Position numbers and translations under genes: made by a program | In this document: positions 27,668 through 37,616 of the stretch, in pieces | Position numbering within the stretch: the stretch's first letter is position 1 | Layout: every line of letters begins with the position of its first letter | Notes under the pieces: model-generated | What the model was told of the DNA's origin: nothing | The model's database searches: none | What the model saw: the letters and a program-made list of their open reading frames with translations, nothing else | Source: Acholeplasma equirhinis | Lineage (GTDB): Bacteria > Bacillota_I > Bacilli_A > Acholeplasmatales > Acholeplasmataceae | DNA length: 64,000 bases | Reading direction: 5' to 3' | Assembly (NCBI RefSeq): GCF_017052655.1 | Contig: NZ_JAFIDC010000001.1 | Coordinates: forward strand, 930,001-994,000

Positions 27668-29225
27668 ATGCAATAGGTGCCTTTCCTTTAGGGATTAAAA
27701 CACCTTTTAAGTACTTGATGCATGCTTCGATTGAGTTTGGTGTGTATTCATAGAATGCAACATAGTTTTTAATACCTTTTGCATAATATAAATCATATGG
27801 ATTTCTCATAGCAAGTACATGTAATTCAATACCCAGTTCATTTAATGCATTCATTAAAAGAATTTGAGATTGATATACATTTGCATTGTATGATGTAAAG
27901 ATAATTTGATCATAACCTTTAGCTTGATCCACAAGTTGATTGATTTGTTCTTCGCTTGGTGTAATACCAATTTCAACTAAATCAAGGTTAGGTAATGCAT
28001 TTTTAATCTTTTTACCTAAAGCTGAGTTAAAGTCTGCTTCATCTGCAATCGTTGTTGCAATTGGAAGTGTTGCAATCATTAAAGCTTTATCTTTTAATTT
28101 TAAAGTGTCACCTTTAATTAAAGTCACTGCATCTTCTACAATTTGTTTAGCATATTGTTTAGAGTTTTGATCTTCAACAGTCGCTTTTACAGTTTCATAT
28201 GAATCAACCAAGTTAACAGTTAATTCACTTTTGAATTTAAGGATACGTTCAACACGTTCATCAAGTGTTGATTCTAATAATTCACCAGTTTCTAGTGCTT
28301 GCATTAAACGATCAGATGCACCAATTTGATATGGCATATCATGACAGATACATACAAGGTTTGCACCAGCATTCACACTCATTAAAGTTGCTTCAATTGC
28401 ACCCCAATGATTGTGGATTGCTTTCATTTCAATACCATCTGTCACAATTAAACCTTCAAAGCCCATTTCTTCACGTAGTAAACCTTGAAGAGCTCTCTTT
28501 GATAATGTGACTGGTAAGCCGTCTTCAGTTAATGCAGTGAAGTTAATATGACTTGACATAATTGCTTTAATACCTGCATCAATTGCTGCTTTAAATGGTT
28601 TGAATTCAAACTTAGCAAGTTCAGATAATGGTTTAGTTACTGTTGGTAATGCTAAATGAGAGTCAAGGTAAGTATCTCCATGACCTGGGAAATGCTTAGC
28701 AGTTGCTACAACGTGATTTTGCATACCTTTCATATTTGCAATACCAAATTCTGATACCATTTCTGGTTTATCACTGAAACTTCTTACACCAATAACAGGG
28801 TTTTTAGGATTACTATTCACATCAAGTACTGGTGCTAAATTCATATTAATACCTAGTGAAATGAGTTGTTTACCCATCAAATCTCCTAGGTTATACGCAT
28901 TCTTTGAATCAAAAGTTGCTGCCATTGTCATGGCACCAGGGAAGAATGTTGCATCATCGAAAATACGTGTAACCATACCACCTTCTTGGTCGATAGAAAT
29001 ATACATAGGCATGCCTAATGCATCCATCGCAATTCTTTGAAGATCTTGATTAAGTTTATAAAGTTGAGCTGCTGATTGAACATTTCTAGTAAAGAGTAAG
29101 ATGTTACCTACTTTATACTCTCTAATTAAGTTTTCTAATTCTTTTGTGACTTCAGTTCCATGGAACCCTGCCATAATTAATTGTCCAATTTTTTCTCTTT
29201 GAGTTAAGCTTTTTAGTTCACGCAT
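27660..29225 (-). CDS. nagZ: Beta-N-acetylglucosaminidase, GH3, cytoplasmic
   Basis: A 521-aa GH3 enzyme. ATAKHFPGHGDTYLDSHLALP (K177-H178, D188-S-H190) carries the Asp-His dyad that marks NagZ-type GH3 enzymes, and IVTDGIEMKAI provides the nucleophile D263. It releases non-reducing GlcNAc from GlcNAc-MurNAc saccharides or muropeptides. It has a C-terminal second domain like B. subtilis YbbD but no signal peptide, whereas the Bacillus enzyme is secreted; here cleavage should happen after import. It overlaps namZ by 8 nt (TGA stop) and the kinase by 8 nt, so translation is coupled. Confidence 0.93.
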   Translation of the reverse strand: MRELKSLTQREKIGQLIMAGFHGTEVTKELENLIREYKVGNILLFTRNVQSAAQLYKLNQDLQRIAMDALGMPMYISIDQEGGMVTRIFDDATFFPGAMTMAATFDSKNAYNLGDLMGKQLISLGINMNLAPVLDVNSNPKNPVIGVRSFSDKPEMVSEFGIANMKGMQNHVVATAKHFPGHGDTYLDSHLALPTVTKPLSELAKFEFKPFKAAIDAGIKAIMSSHINFTALTEDGLPVTLSKRALQGLLREEMGFEGLIVTDGIEMKAIHNHWGAIEATLMSVNAGANLVCICHDMPYQIGASDRLMQALETGELLESTLDERVERILKFKSELTVNLVDSYETVKATVEDQNSKQYAKQIVEDAVTLIKGDTLKLKDKALMIATLPIATTIADEADFNSALGKKIKNALPNLDLVEIGITPSEEQINQLVDQAKGYDQIIFTSYNANVYQSQILLMNALNELGIELHVLAMRNPYDLYYAKGIKNYVAFYEYTPNSIEACIKYLKGVLIPKGKAPIAYE

Positions 29226-30354
29226 ACAGATGATACCTTTCCTTGATTTTGATAAATTCTAGTTGATCTTTTTTGAAACTTTCAAATATTTCTTCCAATT
29301 TTTTACCCATTCGTAAGTCATCGTTACCAGTTAAGAGATCAATCATTTGTTTTTGACCTTCTCTCCAAGGTTCACGGAACTCAAATTCAGGATAATCATT
29401 TTGAATAATTCTTAAAATTTGATAACCTGCCTCAATCGGACGGATTGTTTCTTTGTCCATAAGGAAAAGTTCAATTCCCTGACTCAACACACCTTGATGT
29501 TTTGAAAACGTTGGTGTAAAGAATATTGGTCGAACTTTTAAACCAGGTAAATTAAGTGCTTTAACCTTATCTGCAAGGAGAAATGCATTAATAAATGGTG
29601 CACCAACAATTGAGAATGGTCTTGTTGTTCCACGACCTTCTGAAACGTTTGTCCCTTCGAAGACACATGTTGCAGCATAAAGGTATGCTGAATCATGTGT
29701 TGGAAGATTTGGACTTGGTGCGAGCCAAGGTAAATCTTTTGATAAATAATCTTTACTGCGATCGTAACCTTCCATTGGAATGACAGTTAAGTCACAACCA
29801 ATTTTGAATTCTTTATTGAATAAAAGTGCAAGTTCGCCAACAGTTAGACCATATCTTTGTGGGATACTGTAATATCCAACAAATGAACGGTATTCAAGGT
29901 TTAACAAATTACCTTCAACCTTGATACCACCGAGCGGATTAGGGCGGTCAAAGACTACGAACTTAAGTCCAAATTCTTTAGCCGCCATCATCGCATAGGC
30001 CATTGTATAAATGTATGTATAAAATCTTAATCCAACATCTTGGATGTCATAACAAAGCACATCAACATCTTCTAACATTTCTTTTGATAAGCGTCTGGTC
30101 TTACCATATAGTGAGTAGACATATAAACCTAATCTTTCATCAAGGTAACTTTCGACATGTTCGCCTGCCTCTGCGTTACCAAAAATACCATGTTCAGGTC
30201 CATAGAGTTTTGTTAAATTCACCTTAGATTTAAGGATATCAGCGGTATGGACCAAATTGGAATCAACACCAGTTGGGTTGGTAATTAAACCAACCTTTTT
30301 ACCTTCAAATAATGCTTTAAATTCATCAATTCGGTCAATACCTAATTTAATCAT
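29218..30354 (-). CDS. namZ: Exo-beta-N-acetylmuramidase NamZ (GH171, DUF1343), cytoplasmic
   Basis: A 378-aa member of the YbbC/DUF1343 family, now known as exo-N-acetylmuramidase. It removes MurNAc from the non-reducing end of MurNAc-GlcNAc chains. Family blocks: VGLITNPTGVD (21-31), YGPEHGIFG (51-59), CYDIQDVGLRFYTY (101-114), FDRPNPLGG, LAPSPNLPT and EGTNVSEGRGTTRPF. There is no signal peptide; the Bacillus protein is secreted, so the compartment differs. The pairing namZ-nagZ, alternating MurNAc and GlcNAc cleavage, matches the B. subtilis murein-sugar operon. It overlaps the DUF624 gene by 8 nt. Confidence 0.92.
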   Translation of the reverse strand: MIKLGIDRIDEFKALFEGKKVGLITNPTGVDSNLVHTADILKSKVNLTKLYGPEHGIFGNAEAGEHVESYLDERLGLYVYSLYGKTRRLSKEMLEDVDVLCYDIQDVGLRFYTYIYTMAYAMMAAKEFGLKFVVFDRPNPLGGIKVEGNLLNLEYRSFVGYYSIPQRYGLTVGELALLFNKEFKIGCDLTVIPMEGYDRSKDYLSKDLPWLAPSPNLPTHDSAYLYAATCVFEGTNVSEGRGTTRPFSIVGAPFINAFLLADKVKALNLPGLKVRPIFFTPTFSKHQGVLSQGIELFLMDKETIRPIEAGYQILRIIQNDYPEFEFREPWREGQKQMIDLLTGNDDLRMGKKLEEIFESFKKDQLEFIKIKERYHLYA

Positions 30355-30991
30355 TTTTCTTATCCAGACTTTCTATAAATAATGTAACTTTTTTAAATAA
30401 TAATGCATAAAGTAGCATTGGGATTGAAATACCTGCAATTACGAAGAATACAATCGTAATTGGCGTTAAAAGTAACGCAAATGGAACAAGTAGAATTAAG
30501 ACTGCAAGGACAGTTCTTAAAATATATTTTCCACTTAGGAAGAACGCAAACTTAATAATTAACCAAGTTTCAGTTTTTGGATACGTAATCATAATTGGTA
30601 ATGTGTAGAGCATTGTAAACCCTGCTGCTACAACTAAGATGATCATGACATAATAACCAATCAGTGAAAAGATATCTGAGTTAAGGTTTAAGTAATCTGT
30701 ATAGATTGTCATATTGATGATACCTATTACCATAGCACCAGCAAGTAAGAAACCTAATTGTAACTTTTTACCAAAATCTTCTTTGAAGAAATTCCAGAAA
30801 CCTTTAATAATTGGTACTTCACGTTTATTTAAGTAATGCGTAAAGAGTTTGTACCCTGCAAGTAATGCAGGATACATTGTGACGATTGGTAAACTAAATA
30901 AAATGATCAGAATATTGATAAGTACAAGTCGTAAAATCCAATCGGCAACAGTATTTAGTTTTTGATAAAGTGAACTTTCATATGTTTTCAT
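30347..30991 (-). CDS. DUF624 (YesL-like) membrane protein
   Basis: A 214-aa protein with about five hydrophobic helices and the DUF624 pattern: an N-terminal ...YQKLNTVADWILRLVLINIL, then MYPALLAGYKLFTHYL, and a short cytoplasmic mid-loop before the remaining helices. DUF624 genes are typically found beside CUT1 sugar permeases, including yesL of the B. subtilis pectin cluster, and their role is unknown. It overlaps the permease before it by 1 nt and namZ after it by 8 nt. It therefore links the transporter genes directly to the amino-sugar genes in one transcript. Confidence 0.8.
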   Translation of the reverse strand: MKTYESSLYQKLNTVADWILRLVLINILIILFSLPIVTMYPALLAGYKLFTHYLNKREVPIIKGFWNFFKEDFGKKLQLGFLLAGAMVIGIINMTIYTDYLNLNSDIFSLIGYYVMIILVVAAGFTMLYTLPIMITYPKTETWLIIKFAFFLSGKYILRTVLAVLILLVPFALLLTPITIVFFVIAGISIPMLLYALLFKKVTLFIESLDKKND

Positions 30992-31989
30992 TAGCCGACG
31001 ATACCTGTTCTTTCAATAGACTCAACGAATTGTTTTTGTACGAATAAGTACATAATTAAGAGTGGCAGCATCATTAATAAGGCAGATACGTTAGAAATTG
31101 TTGCAAGGAATAATGGGTTTGACCAAATTTCTTGACCGATCAGTTCAAGACCACCGGTATAGAACAAGGCAACTCTGACGTTTTCTGCGACGTTTAATAA
31201 TTCCATTGTAAGGATTGGGAACTCTTCTTTTGCAACTTCGAAGATTTTAACGAAGTAAGTATCATTCCATTGCCATACGAATGCGAATAAGCTGACAGTT
31301 ACAATCGCACCACGAGCATTTGGTAACATAACATTCCAGAAAATTCTAAAGACGTTTGCACCATCGATTTGAGCAGCTTCTTCTAATTCTTTTGGAAGAC
31401 CTTTAAAGAATGATCTAAAGATATAAATGAAGATACCTGATCGAATACCCATACCAAGTCCACTCATTAAATAAATGGATGATTCTTTACCAATTAATTG
31501 GATATCTCTAAAGTAGAGATATTGAGCAAGTGATAAAGCTTGAGGTGGCAAGATGATTGTAATTAATACAAAGATGAATAAAATGTTTGACCCTTTAAAT
31601 CTTAATCTTGAGAATGCATAACCAGCAAGTGCTGTTGATGCAAGTTGTAGAACCATTGAAACTGCTGATAACTTAATTGTATTAAGTAGTGCGTTCCAGT
31701 AGTGCATTGCAATTGATGCAATTTCAAAGTTCATAAGTGACCAGTTTTTTGGAATCCAAATAACTGAAGGGTCATTTGCGTCTCCTGGTGCACGAAGTGC
31801 AAGTAAGACTTGTTGAATTGTTGGATAAAGGATGACGAAGCAAAGTCCACCTAAGATAATTGCACGAAGAATTGAAATTAAAATTGCTTGGAACTTTCTT
31901 GTTCTTCTGATTGCAGCTGACTTTCTTTTTCTTTCGTCTGTTAATGTTAAGATACCTGTCTCTAGATTGGCATTCAGATTAATGTTCAT
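30991..31989 (-). CDS. CUT1 ABC transporter permease, MalG/AraQ type
   Basis: A 332-aa inner-membrane permease with six predicted helices. The EAA loop LPKELEEAAQIDGANVFRIF contacts the ATPase. The N-terminal tail is longer than usual (about 40 cytoplasmic residues rich in Arg/Lys). Start ATG 31989 is preceded by TTGGAGACTC; an upstream in-frame TTG (32004) sits on that Shine-Dalgarno and is less likely. It overlaps the partner permease by 11 nt. No ATPase is adjacent, so it probably borrows the MsmX-type subunit at 17494-18603. Confidence 0.88.
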   Translation of the reverse strand: MNINLNANLETGILTLTDERKRKSAAIRRTRKFQAILISILRAIILGGLCFVILYPTIQQVLLALRAPGDANDPSVIWIPKNWSLMNFEIASIAMHYWNALLNTIKLSAVSMVLQLASTALAGYAFSRLRFKGSNILFIFVLITIILPPQALSLAQYLYFRDIQLIGKESSIYLMSGLGMGIRSGIFIYIFRSFFKGLPKELEEAAQIDGANVFRIFWNVMLPNARGAIVTVSLFAFVWQWNDTYFVKIFEVAKEEFPILTMELLNVAENVRVALFYTGGLELIGQEIWSNPLFLATISNVSALLMMLPLLIMYLFVQKQFVESIERTGIVG

Positions 31990-32905
31990 AGTGTGAGTCT
32001 CCAATCTTAAAGATTTTTGCTAGGATGAAGATCACAACAAGTAAGAGTAAGACAACACCAACATAAATCCAAGCCATTGCTGATGCTAAGCCCCATTGTT
32101 GTTTAGCAAGTGTATCTGAAATAATTGTTGATACTGTTGAAGTCATAAAGGTATCAACGAGTGCATAAATCGTAACTGTTATGATGTGTGGTGTAACGTT
32201 TGGTAACGTAATTAACCAGAACATTTCATACGGTGTTGCACCCTCAATTTTTGCTGCTTCATATAGATGACCTGGGATAGATTGAATACTTGCTAAGAAT
32301 AACAAGATTGGTACCCCTGATAATGCTAAGATATCATAAATTCTGCCAATTAACCCAACAATGAACCCAACTAAGAAATCAGGAATACCACCAGATAATA
32401 GGTAGAACTCTAAATCAAATAGTTTTGAAATACCTTGTTGTTCTAAAATTTGGCTAATTGCATCCCCACCACCTAGTGCAGCAGTTACTGCAACTGAGTT
32501 TAAAATAACTGGGATGAAGAAGATCGCACGTACAACACCGCGACCCTTAAACTTCATGTTTAAGAGTACCGCGATAAAGAGTGAGAAAATAAGAAGTACA
32601 GGCAGATTAAATAATGCATCTGACATTGTATTTAAAATTTCTAATCTAAAACTTGAGTTAGTTGTTGTGTGGCTATTCAGTGCGAATAAGTAATTTTCAA
32701 ATCCAACGAACTCTTCTGCAATATAACCAATTTGTGGTGTTAAGTTGAAGAATGAGAATCGAAGAGATTCAATAAATGGTTTTAAGAATAATAGGATAAG
32801 TCCTGCTAACCATGGTAATAAGAAGATAATTGCCCAAATTGTCTTTTGTTGATCATAAGTCAATTGTAACTTCTTTTTAGGTGCATTCAATTGTTGTGCT
32901 TGCAT
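31979..32905 (-). CDS. CUT1 ABC transporter permease, MalF/UgpA type
   Basis: A 308-aa permease with six helices and the EAA motif GHLYEAAKIEGATPYEMF near the C-terminal third. It pairs with the MalG-type subunit immediately downstream. A periplasm-side insertion between the first helices (about 60-95) contains polar Asn/Thr-rich sequence. Its start overlaps the DUF5696 stop as TAATG. This is the second permease pair of the locus; the first is at 37617-39436. Two pairs imply either two importers or one importer with unusual subunit choice. Confidence 0.87.
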   Translation of the reverse strand: MQAQQLNAPKKKLQLTYDQQKTIWAIIFLLPWLAGLILLFLKPFIESLRFSFFNLTPQIGYIAEEFVGFENYLFALNSHTTTNSSFRLEILNTMSDALFNLPVLLIFSLFIAVLLNMKFKGRGVVRAIFFIPVILNSVAVTAALGGGDAISQILEQQGISKLFDLEFYLLSGGIPDFLVGFIVGLIGRIYDILALSGVPILLFLASIQSIPGHLYEAAKIEGATPYEMFWLITLPNVTPHIITVTIYALVDTFMTSTVSTIISDTLAKQQWGLASAMAWIYVGVVLLLLVVIFILAKIFKIGDSHYEH

Positions 32906-35499
32906 TATTGAGCCTCCTGTACCACGAAGAAACTCATCGCTGGAATTTCATACAGATTATAGGTTTCATCAAAGACATTATAGTTAATGAGTAAGATTAA
33001 ACCATTAGAATATGTAACTTCGTAAACGTTATTTTTTACTTTTCTGTGACCAACAAGTCTACCTTCTGCAATCTTTAATGAATTTAAAGTTGCCATTTCT
33101 GATTGAATGGTATCTAACCAATTCACATAATGGGTTGACATATATTGATTGTGATCTGTATTTAATAACTCAAGTGAACTATCATAAGATAATGTGTACT
33201 TGAGATTTGAACCTGTTTCTAACACTTTTAAGAATTGATATTGTGGACTTCTATCACTTGTTAAGTTAATTGATACTGGTGAGTAATCAACTAAGCCTGA
33301 TAAGATCAGTTGTAATAAAGGTATTTGATAATCAATTAATGCATAAAGTGTTGTTGCAGTTGGTAAATCACTAATAAATGATGCATAAGGCATCGCAAAA
33401 CCTAATGGATTTGACAACATTAAGTCTTGTGAAACACCTGCTAAGAAATCTTGTTGGATTCTTAATGCATCTTGTTTATATAATGTTAAGTCACGTTCAT
33501 AACTTCCAACTAAACTTGAACCAATTAAACTTAAGAGTAAGCCATCAGTTACACCTTGTTTATTAAATGCATCATACACAGCTTGATAATAAAGTGGGTT
33601 CAATAGATTTTGTGAAAGTTCTTTTGATGCATCAAACTCATCATAAGCAAGACGTGAAGGATAGTGATATCCAAAGTACATTGCTTGTGCACCGCGGATA
33701 CGTTTTGCATTATACATGAATTCATCAAATGCACCACGGAATCCTTTGCTTGATGCAAAGTTTGCATTTTGATAGAGTTCAATACCATTAGATTTTAAGT
33801 ATTCGTTTAATGCAACAAAACCATCACGTCCACCTAATACATTTGGTATATCATTTCTGTCAAATAATTGGTTTGTAAGACCACCGTTCGCAGCACCAAG
33901 ATATGAAATATTCATATTTGTTACATTACGGTTCATTAATTCTTCAATAATTAATTTTGCTTGATCAAATGTTGTTAATGAATCAAGTGTTTGATAAGGA
34001 ATTCCTAGGAAGAAATCACGTTTATCATAAGCTCCTAATAATTCAACTGTTAAGATTGCTTTAGTTGTCTCATCAACACTATCTAATCCTAAGTTGTTGA
34101 TTAAATAGTTACGGTATACGTTTGCAATATCAACATAACTCTTGTTTGCACCACTTAAAAAGAAATAAGATACTTCAAAATCAGTGTTTGCAATTTCTTC
34201 TGTTAACAAGTTGATACCGTATTTATTAAAGCCAGAACCTAAAGTTACAGCTTCAACTTCTCTAATCGTGAATGTTGTATAAATCTTGTTGTATGAGTCA
34301 ACACGATTTGAGATATCGGCAGAGATTGTTGCCATTGCATCACCTTCTGTGATGATTGCTGCAAAGGCACCTTCATCTTTAACCATACCATAGAGTGGTA
34401 TGCTTATTTTTTGTTGTTGTTCAGCCATCGCGTAAGGCATTTGTGCTAAGTCTTGACCATAAACACGTTTACGGTATACGTTTTGTTGAACCTTACCATT
34501 ATTAAATTCAATGACTGCACCACTACCATCTGGAACAACTAAATAACCTTCTGATGCTTCACCATCTTTAAGCATATGTGCTGTACCAAATAATGGGTAT
34601 AGTGTAATTTCATTAATACGACCTAAAGTTTCTTTGATTGAATCACGAATGATTTTTGTTGAAATACCTTCAGGTAATAATTTAACTTCAATTGCGATTT
34701 CAAATTCTGCTTTTTCTACGACTTCCTCAACACCATATGCTGCATTTTCTTCTTGCGCACGTTCTAGTGTATAACCATAACCTGGATGTTGATCATTACC
34801 ATAGAGAATCTTATATAATCTTCTCTTAACGTTGTTGGTCATATTTGATGAGTAGTTAGCAATTACATATGCATCCCAATCGGCATCAAAACCAGTGTAT
34901 GCATAATCTTGTAATTCTTTTTGGTCTACTGGATCATAACTTTCCATTTGTTCTTTGCTAATCATTTTTGGGAAGTATAAATGTGAAATTTCGAGGTCAA
35001 CTAAGTGATATAAAATTTGCACAGAATCTACACCGTATTTGATGTAGTATGAACGAATACCTGCAGCATTTAATACCGATTCTGGGTGGTTAATTGACAT
35101 ACGGAAATTATTCATTGTACCAATTGAACCACGTGGATTATAGAATGTAATTTCTAGTGTAGAACTTTGTCTCCATTTAGCTGCATTTGTTGTTAAAGGT
35201 CTTGTATCATTCGCTGTTGGGTTTGAATACCATGTATAGCCTGTTGCCTTATCAACAACACGAATATATGATGTTGTTTCATCAATATACAGGATAAAGT
35301 TTTCATTTTCACCAACAACTTTATTTTTGTCTGATAAATCATTTGCATCAATAAAGCCTTCTTTAGTAAACACATCTGTATCTAAATAAGCATAACTTTG
35401 TTTTTCAAAAGGAATACCGATTAATGCAAATGTGAATAATGCAACAGCTAAGACACCAATGATTAATTTCATATAATGTTTCTTAAAAAATGTCTTCAT
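32905..35499 (-). CDS. DUF5696 membrane-anchored extracellular protein
   Basis: An 864-aa protein with one N-terminal TM/signal segment (about 10-28) and no lipobox, so probably tethered by its N-terminus with the rest outside. The opening beta-rich domain (DETTSYIRVVDKATGYTWYSNP) is typical of DUF5696. A central alpha/beta region follows (about 470-700), then C-terminal beta strands. The central part, for example TTFDQAKLIIEELMNRNVTNMNI, reads like a (beta/alpha) barrel with a glycosidase look, but catalytic residues cannot be named. Members of this family are seen next to CUT1 sugar transporters. It overlaps Yip1 by 4 nt and the permease by 1 nt. Confidence 0.7.
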   Translation of the reverse strand: MKTFFKKHYMKLIIGVLAVALFTFALIGIPFEKQSYAYLDTDVFTKEGFIDANDLSDKNKVVGENENFILYIDETTSYIRVVDKATGYTWYSNPTANDTRPLTTNAAKWRQSSTLEITFYNPRGSIGTMNNFRMSINHPESVLNAAGIRSYYIKYGVDSVQILYHLVDLEISHLYFPKMISKEQMESYDPVDQKELQDYAYTGFDADWDAYVIANYSSNMTNNVKRRLYKILYGNDQHPGYGYTLERAQEENAAYGVEEVVEKAEFEIAIEVKLLPEGISTKIIRDSIKETLGRINEITLYPLFGTAHMLKDGEASEGYLVVPDGSGAVIEFNNGKVQQNVYRKRVYGQDLAQMPYAMAEQQQKISIPLYGMVKDEGAFAAIITEGDAMATISADISNRVDSYNKIYTTFTIREVEAVTLGSGFNKYGINLLTEEIANTDFEVSYFFLSGANKSYVDIANVYRNYLINNLGLDSVDETTKAILTVELLGAYDKRDFFLGIPYQTLDSLTTFDQAKLIIEELMNRNVTNMNISYLGAANGGLTNQLFDRNDIPNVLGGRDGFVALNEYLKSNGIELYQNANFASSKGFRGAFDEFMYNAKRIRGAQAMYFGYHYPSRLAYDEFDASKELSQNLLNPLYYQAVYDAFNKQGVTDGLLLSLIGSSLVGSYERDLTLYKQDALRIQQDFLAGVSQDLMLSNPLGFAMPYASFISDLPTATTLYALIDYQIPLLQLILSGLVDYSPVSINLTSDRSPQYQFLKVLETGSNLKYTLSYDSSLELLNTDHNQYMSTHYVNWLDTIQSEMATLNSLKIAEGRLVGHRKVKNNVYEVTYSNGLILLINYNVFDETYNLYEIPAMSFFVVQEAQ

Positions 35500-36137
35500 C
35501 GTCTTAACCCCAATTCTTCTATGATGGCTGTAATGAATGCAATAAATTGTTGAATTAAATCAAAGAATAGTAAGCCTAAGAAAATCATGACAAGCATTGA
35601 AACGATAGTTGCAATGAACGCTAATACTGTCTTAAATAATCCATACTCATGAATATTTAAAATACCCATGAAAAGCATCCAACCTGTAAGGAAGTATGCG
35701 ATACCCATTAAAAGTGTATAGAATGGCATTTCTTCTAATGTTAAAAAGTTTGATAATGCTAACCCTGGGAAACCAATAATGATTAATGGGAATAATGCAT
35801 ATCCTGTAACGATAAAGATTTCTTTGAACTTACCTTTACCTTCCATTAATGTTGTTACTGACCAGTTAGCAGTAACGAATAGTCCAACAATTAAAACAAC
35901 AGATAAAATTTCTTGTAAGTTGTTTAAGTTTAGTGGATTTCTTTCGTTAATTAGGAATCCTTCATATTGATATGTGAAGATTCTTAGAAGTGCATAAAGC
36001 ACCATAAAGATGATTGCAACTGAAAGTTTACCTTTCTTTTGCGTTTTAAGATCATCAAAACCATCAAATGGGTGGGTAAGGATGAACGCTGGGAATTTAA
36101 TGTAGTCATTAAAAACTAACGCTAGTTTTTCTTTCAT
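35496..36137 (-). CDS. Yip1-family integral membrane protein
   Basis: A 213-aa protein with about five TM helices after a cytoplasmic N-terminus that contains FPAFILTHPFDGFDDLKTQKKGK, the conserved entry motif of bacterial Yip1-domain proteins. Function in bacteria is unknown. It lies between the NHL/TPR protein and DUF5696 with ATGA overlaps on both sides, so strict stoichiometric expression with them is likely and a membrane complex is plausible. Its stop TGA overlapping ATG at 35496-35499 is also evidence for the standard genetic code. Confidence 0.75.
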   Translation of the reverse strand: MKEKLALVFNDYIKFPAFILTHPFDGFDDLKTQKKGKLSVAIIFMVLYALLRIFTYQYEGFLINERNPLNLNNLQEILSVVLIVGLFVTANWSVTTLMEGKGKFKEIFIVTGYALFPLIIIGFPGLALSNFLTLEEMPFYTLLMGIAYFLTGWMLFMGILNIHEYGLFKTVLAFIATIVSMLVMIFLGLLFFDLIQQFIAFITAIIEELGLRR

Positions 36138-37606
36138 TCCAACTCATCCCCCTTTCTAACCTTTTTGACGACTCTATATGTTGTAATTCCAATAGGTATT
36201 AGTAGAATCGCTCCGATAATGTAACCGAAGTTATCTTTAATTATTTGGTTTCTGTATTGTTTGAAAGCTTTTGAGTAATAGAATTTATCTTTACCTACTG
36301 CAAAGAATTCAATTGCTTTATCAAATTCACCGGTACGTAAATAATATTTACCAATACCGTTATATGCAATTTCATAGTTTGTATTTAAGGTTAGAACTTC
36401 TTCCCAAATAACTGCTGCTGCTTCGAATTCACCACGTTCATAAAGTCCAATAGCTTCATTAACTTTATTACCGAATTCAGTGTGTTCGTAAACAATTACT
36501 TGATTTAATTGGCGATCAAGCACAACTAAACGGTCTTTTAGATAATCAAGTGCTACCCCTTCTGAGAAGCGGTCTGATTGGTTACCTGCATCACCATTGA
36601 TGTAAAGGAGATTACCTTCACTATCATATGTGAATAATCTTGAGCGTTTAGTGTCTAAGACAGTATAAATACCATCTTTATAAAGTGCAACGTCAACGAG
36701 TCTTGAAGGACCATCAATGACATAGTTATTCATACCAACTACGAATTGAATGTCACCTTTTGGAATGTGATATCCATTACGTTTTAACACGTCAATACCT
36801 TTAGGGTTAATTAATTGAATCATATTTGAGTCATTATTCGCTGAAGGTAAACTTGTTGAGTAAATGAAGTTTTTATCACTCATGTTAACGTTTGTATATT
36901 CAGTTGGTAAGTATCTTTCTAGTTTTGAAATTTGTTCTTCTGTCATAAATTGACGTTGGAAAATTTCAAGTGGTGTTAATGTAATTGGGTTAACACCAGT
37001 GTAACGGTTGAATGAACCATCGGTATCAAGTTCTAAGATACCTTCATAGATGTTGCTTGCAACAACATACATACGACCTGTTGAGTCGGTTGTAATTTTT
37101 GCAGGTTCAAATTCCACTGATTCAAATGTAACGTCATCGATTGAATCTACAATCATGACAATTTCTAAATCAAAGTTTAATTTTAAGATACGCTTATTAT
37201 CTGTATCTGCAATGTAGATACCTGTATCTTTAACATCAATACCTCTTGGTTTGTTTAAAGTTTGAGGTGCAACGACTTTACCTTCTTCAATAAACTGAGT
37301 TTCTAATTCAGCTGATAAATCAAATGATGTTTTTCTAAGTTGAAGTTCAAAACGATCATTGATGATATATAACGCTGAGTCACCTGATGTCACAATATAA
37401 ATTTGGTCACCATAAACAATTAAGTCTTCTGGTTGAGTAAATTGATTGTTAACATTTAAACCAAGTGTTGTTGCATTAAAGTATTGTGCAAATGTAAAGC
37501 CTGGTGCTGAATGAATCACATCACCATAATATGAGTAGTTATAGCGGGCTACTGTGAAGTTTACAGGTAATGTAAGTAATAATGAGATCCAAACAAATAA
37601 TTTCAT
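36134..37606 (-). CDS. Membrane-anchored NHL-repeat/TPR protein
   Basis: A 490-aa protein with an N-terminal signal peptide/TM. NHL-type beta-propeller strands occupy about 50-380 (for example QPEDLIVYGDQIYIVTSGD and KPRGIDVKDTGIYIADTDN), then two TPR-like helical pairs (about 390-450, with NYEIAYNGIGKYYLRTGEFDKAI cut across them). A C-terminal TM (about 458-480) ends in a basic tail. The propeller and TPR should face outwards and may organise the importer or hold a glycan. It lies 10 nt after the first permease pair and overlaps Yip1 by 4 nt. No enzymatic motif is seen. Confidence 0.72.
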   Translation of the reverse strand: MKLFVWISLLLTLPVNFTVARYNYSYYGDVIHSAPGFTFAQYFNATTLGLNVNNQFTQPEDLIVYGDQIYIVTSGDSALYIINDRFELQLRKTSFDLSAELETQFIEEGKVVAPQTLNKPRGIDVKDTGIYIADTDNKRILKLNFDLEIVMIVDSIDDVTFESVEFEPAKITTDSTGRMYVVASNIYEGILELDTDGSFNRYTGVNPITLTPLEIFQRQFMTEEQISKLERYLPTEYTNVNMSDKNFIYSTSLPSANNDSNMIQLINPKGIDVLKRNGYHIPKGDIQFVVGMNNYVIDGPSRLVDVALYKDGIYTVLDTKRSRLFTYDSEGNLLYINGDAGNQSDRFSEGVALDYLKDRLVVLDRQLNQVIVYEHTEFGNKVNEAIGLYERGEFEAAAVIWEEVLTLNTNYEIAYNGIGKYYLRTGEFDKAIEFFAVGKDKFYYSKAFKQYRNQIIKDNFGYIIGAILLIPIGITTYRVVKKVRKGDELE

Positions 37607-37616
37607 AAGTGACCTC

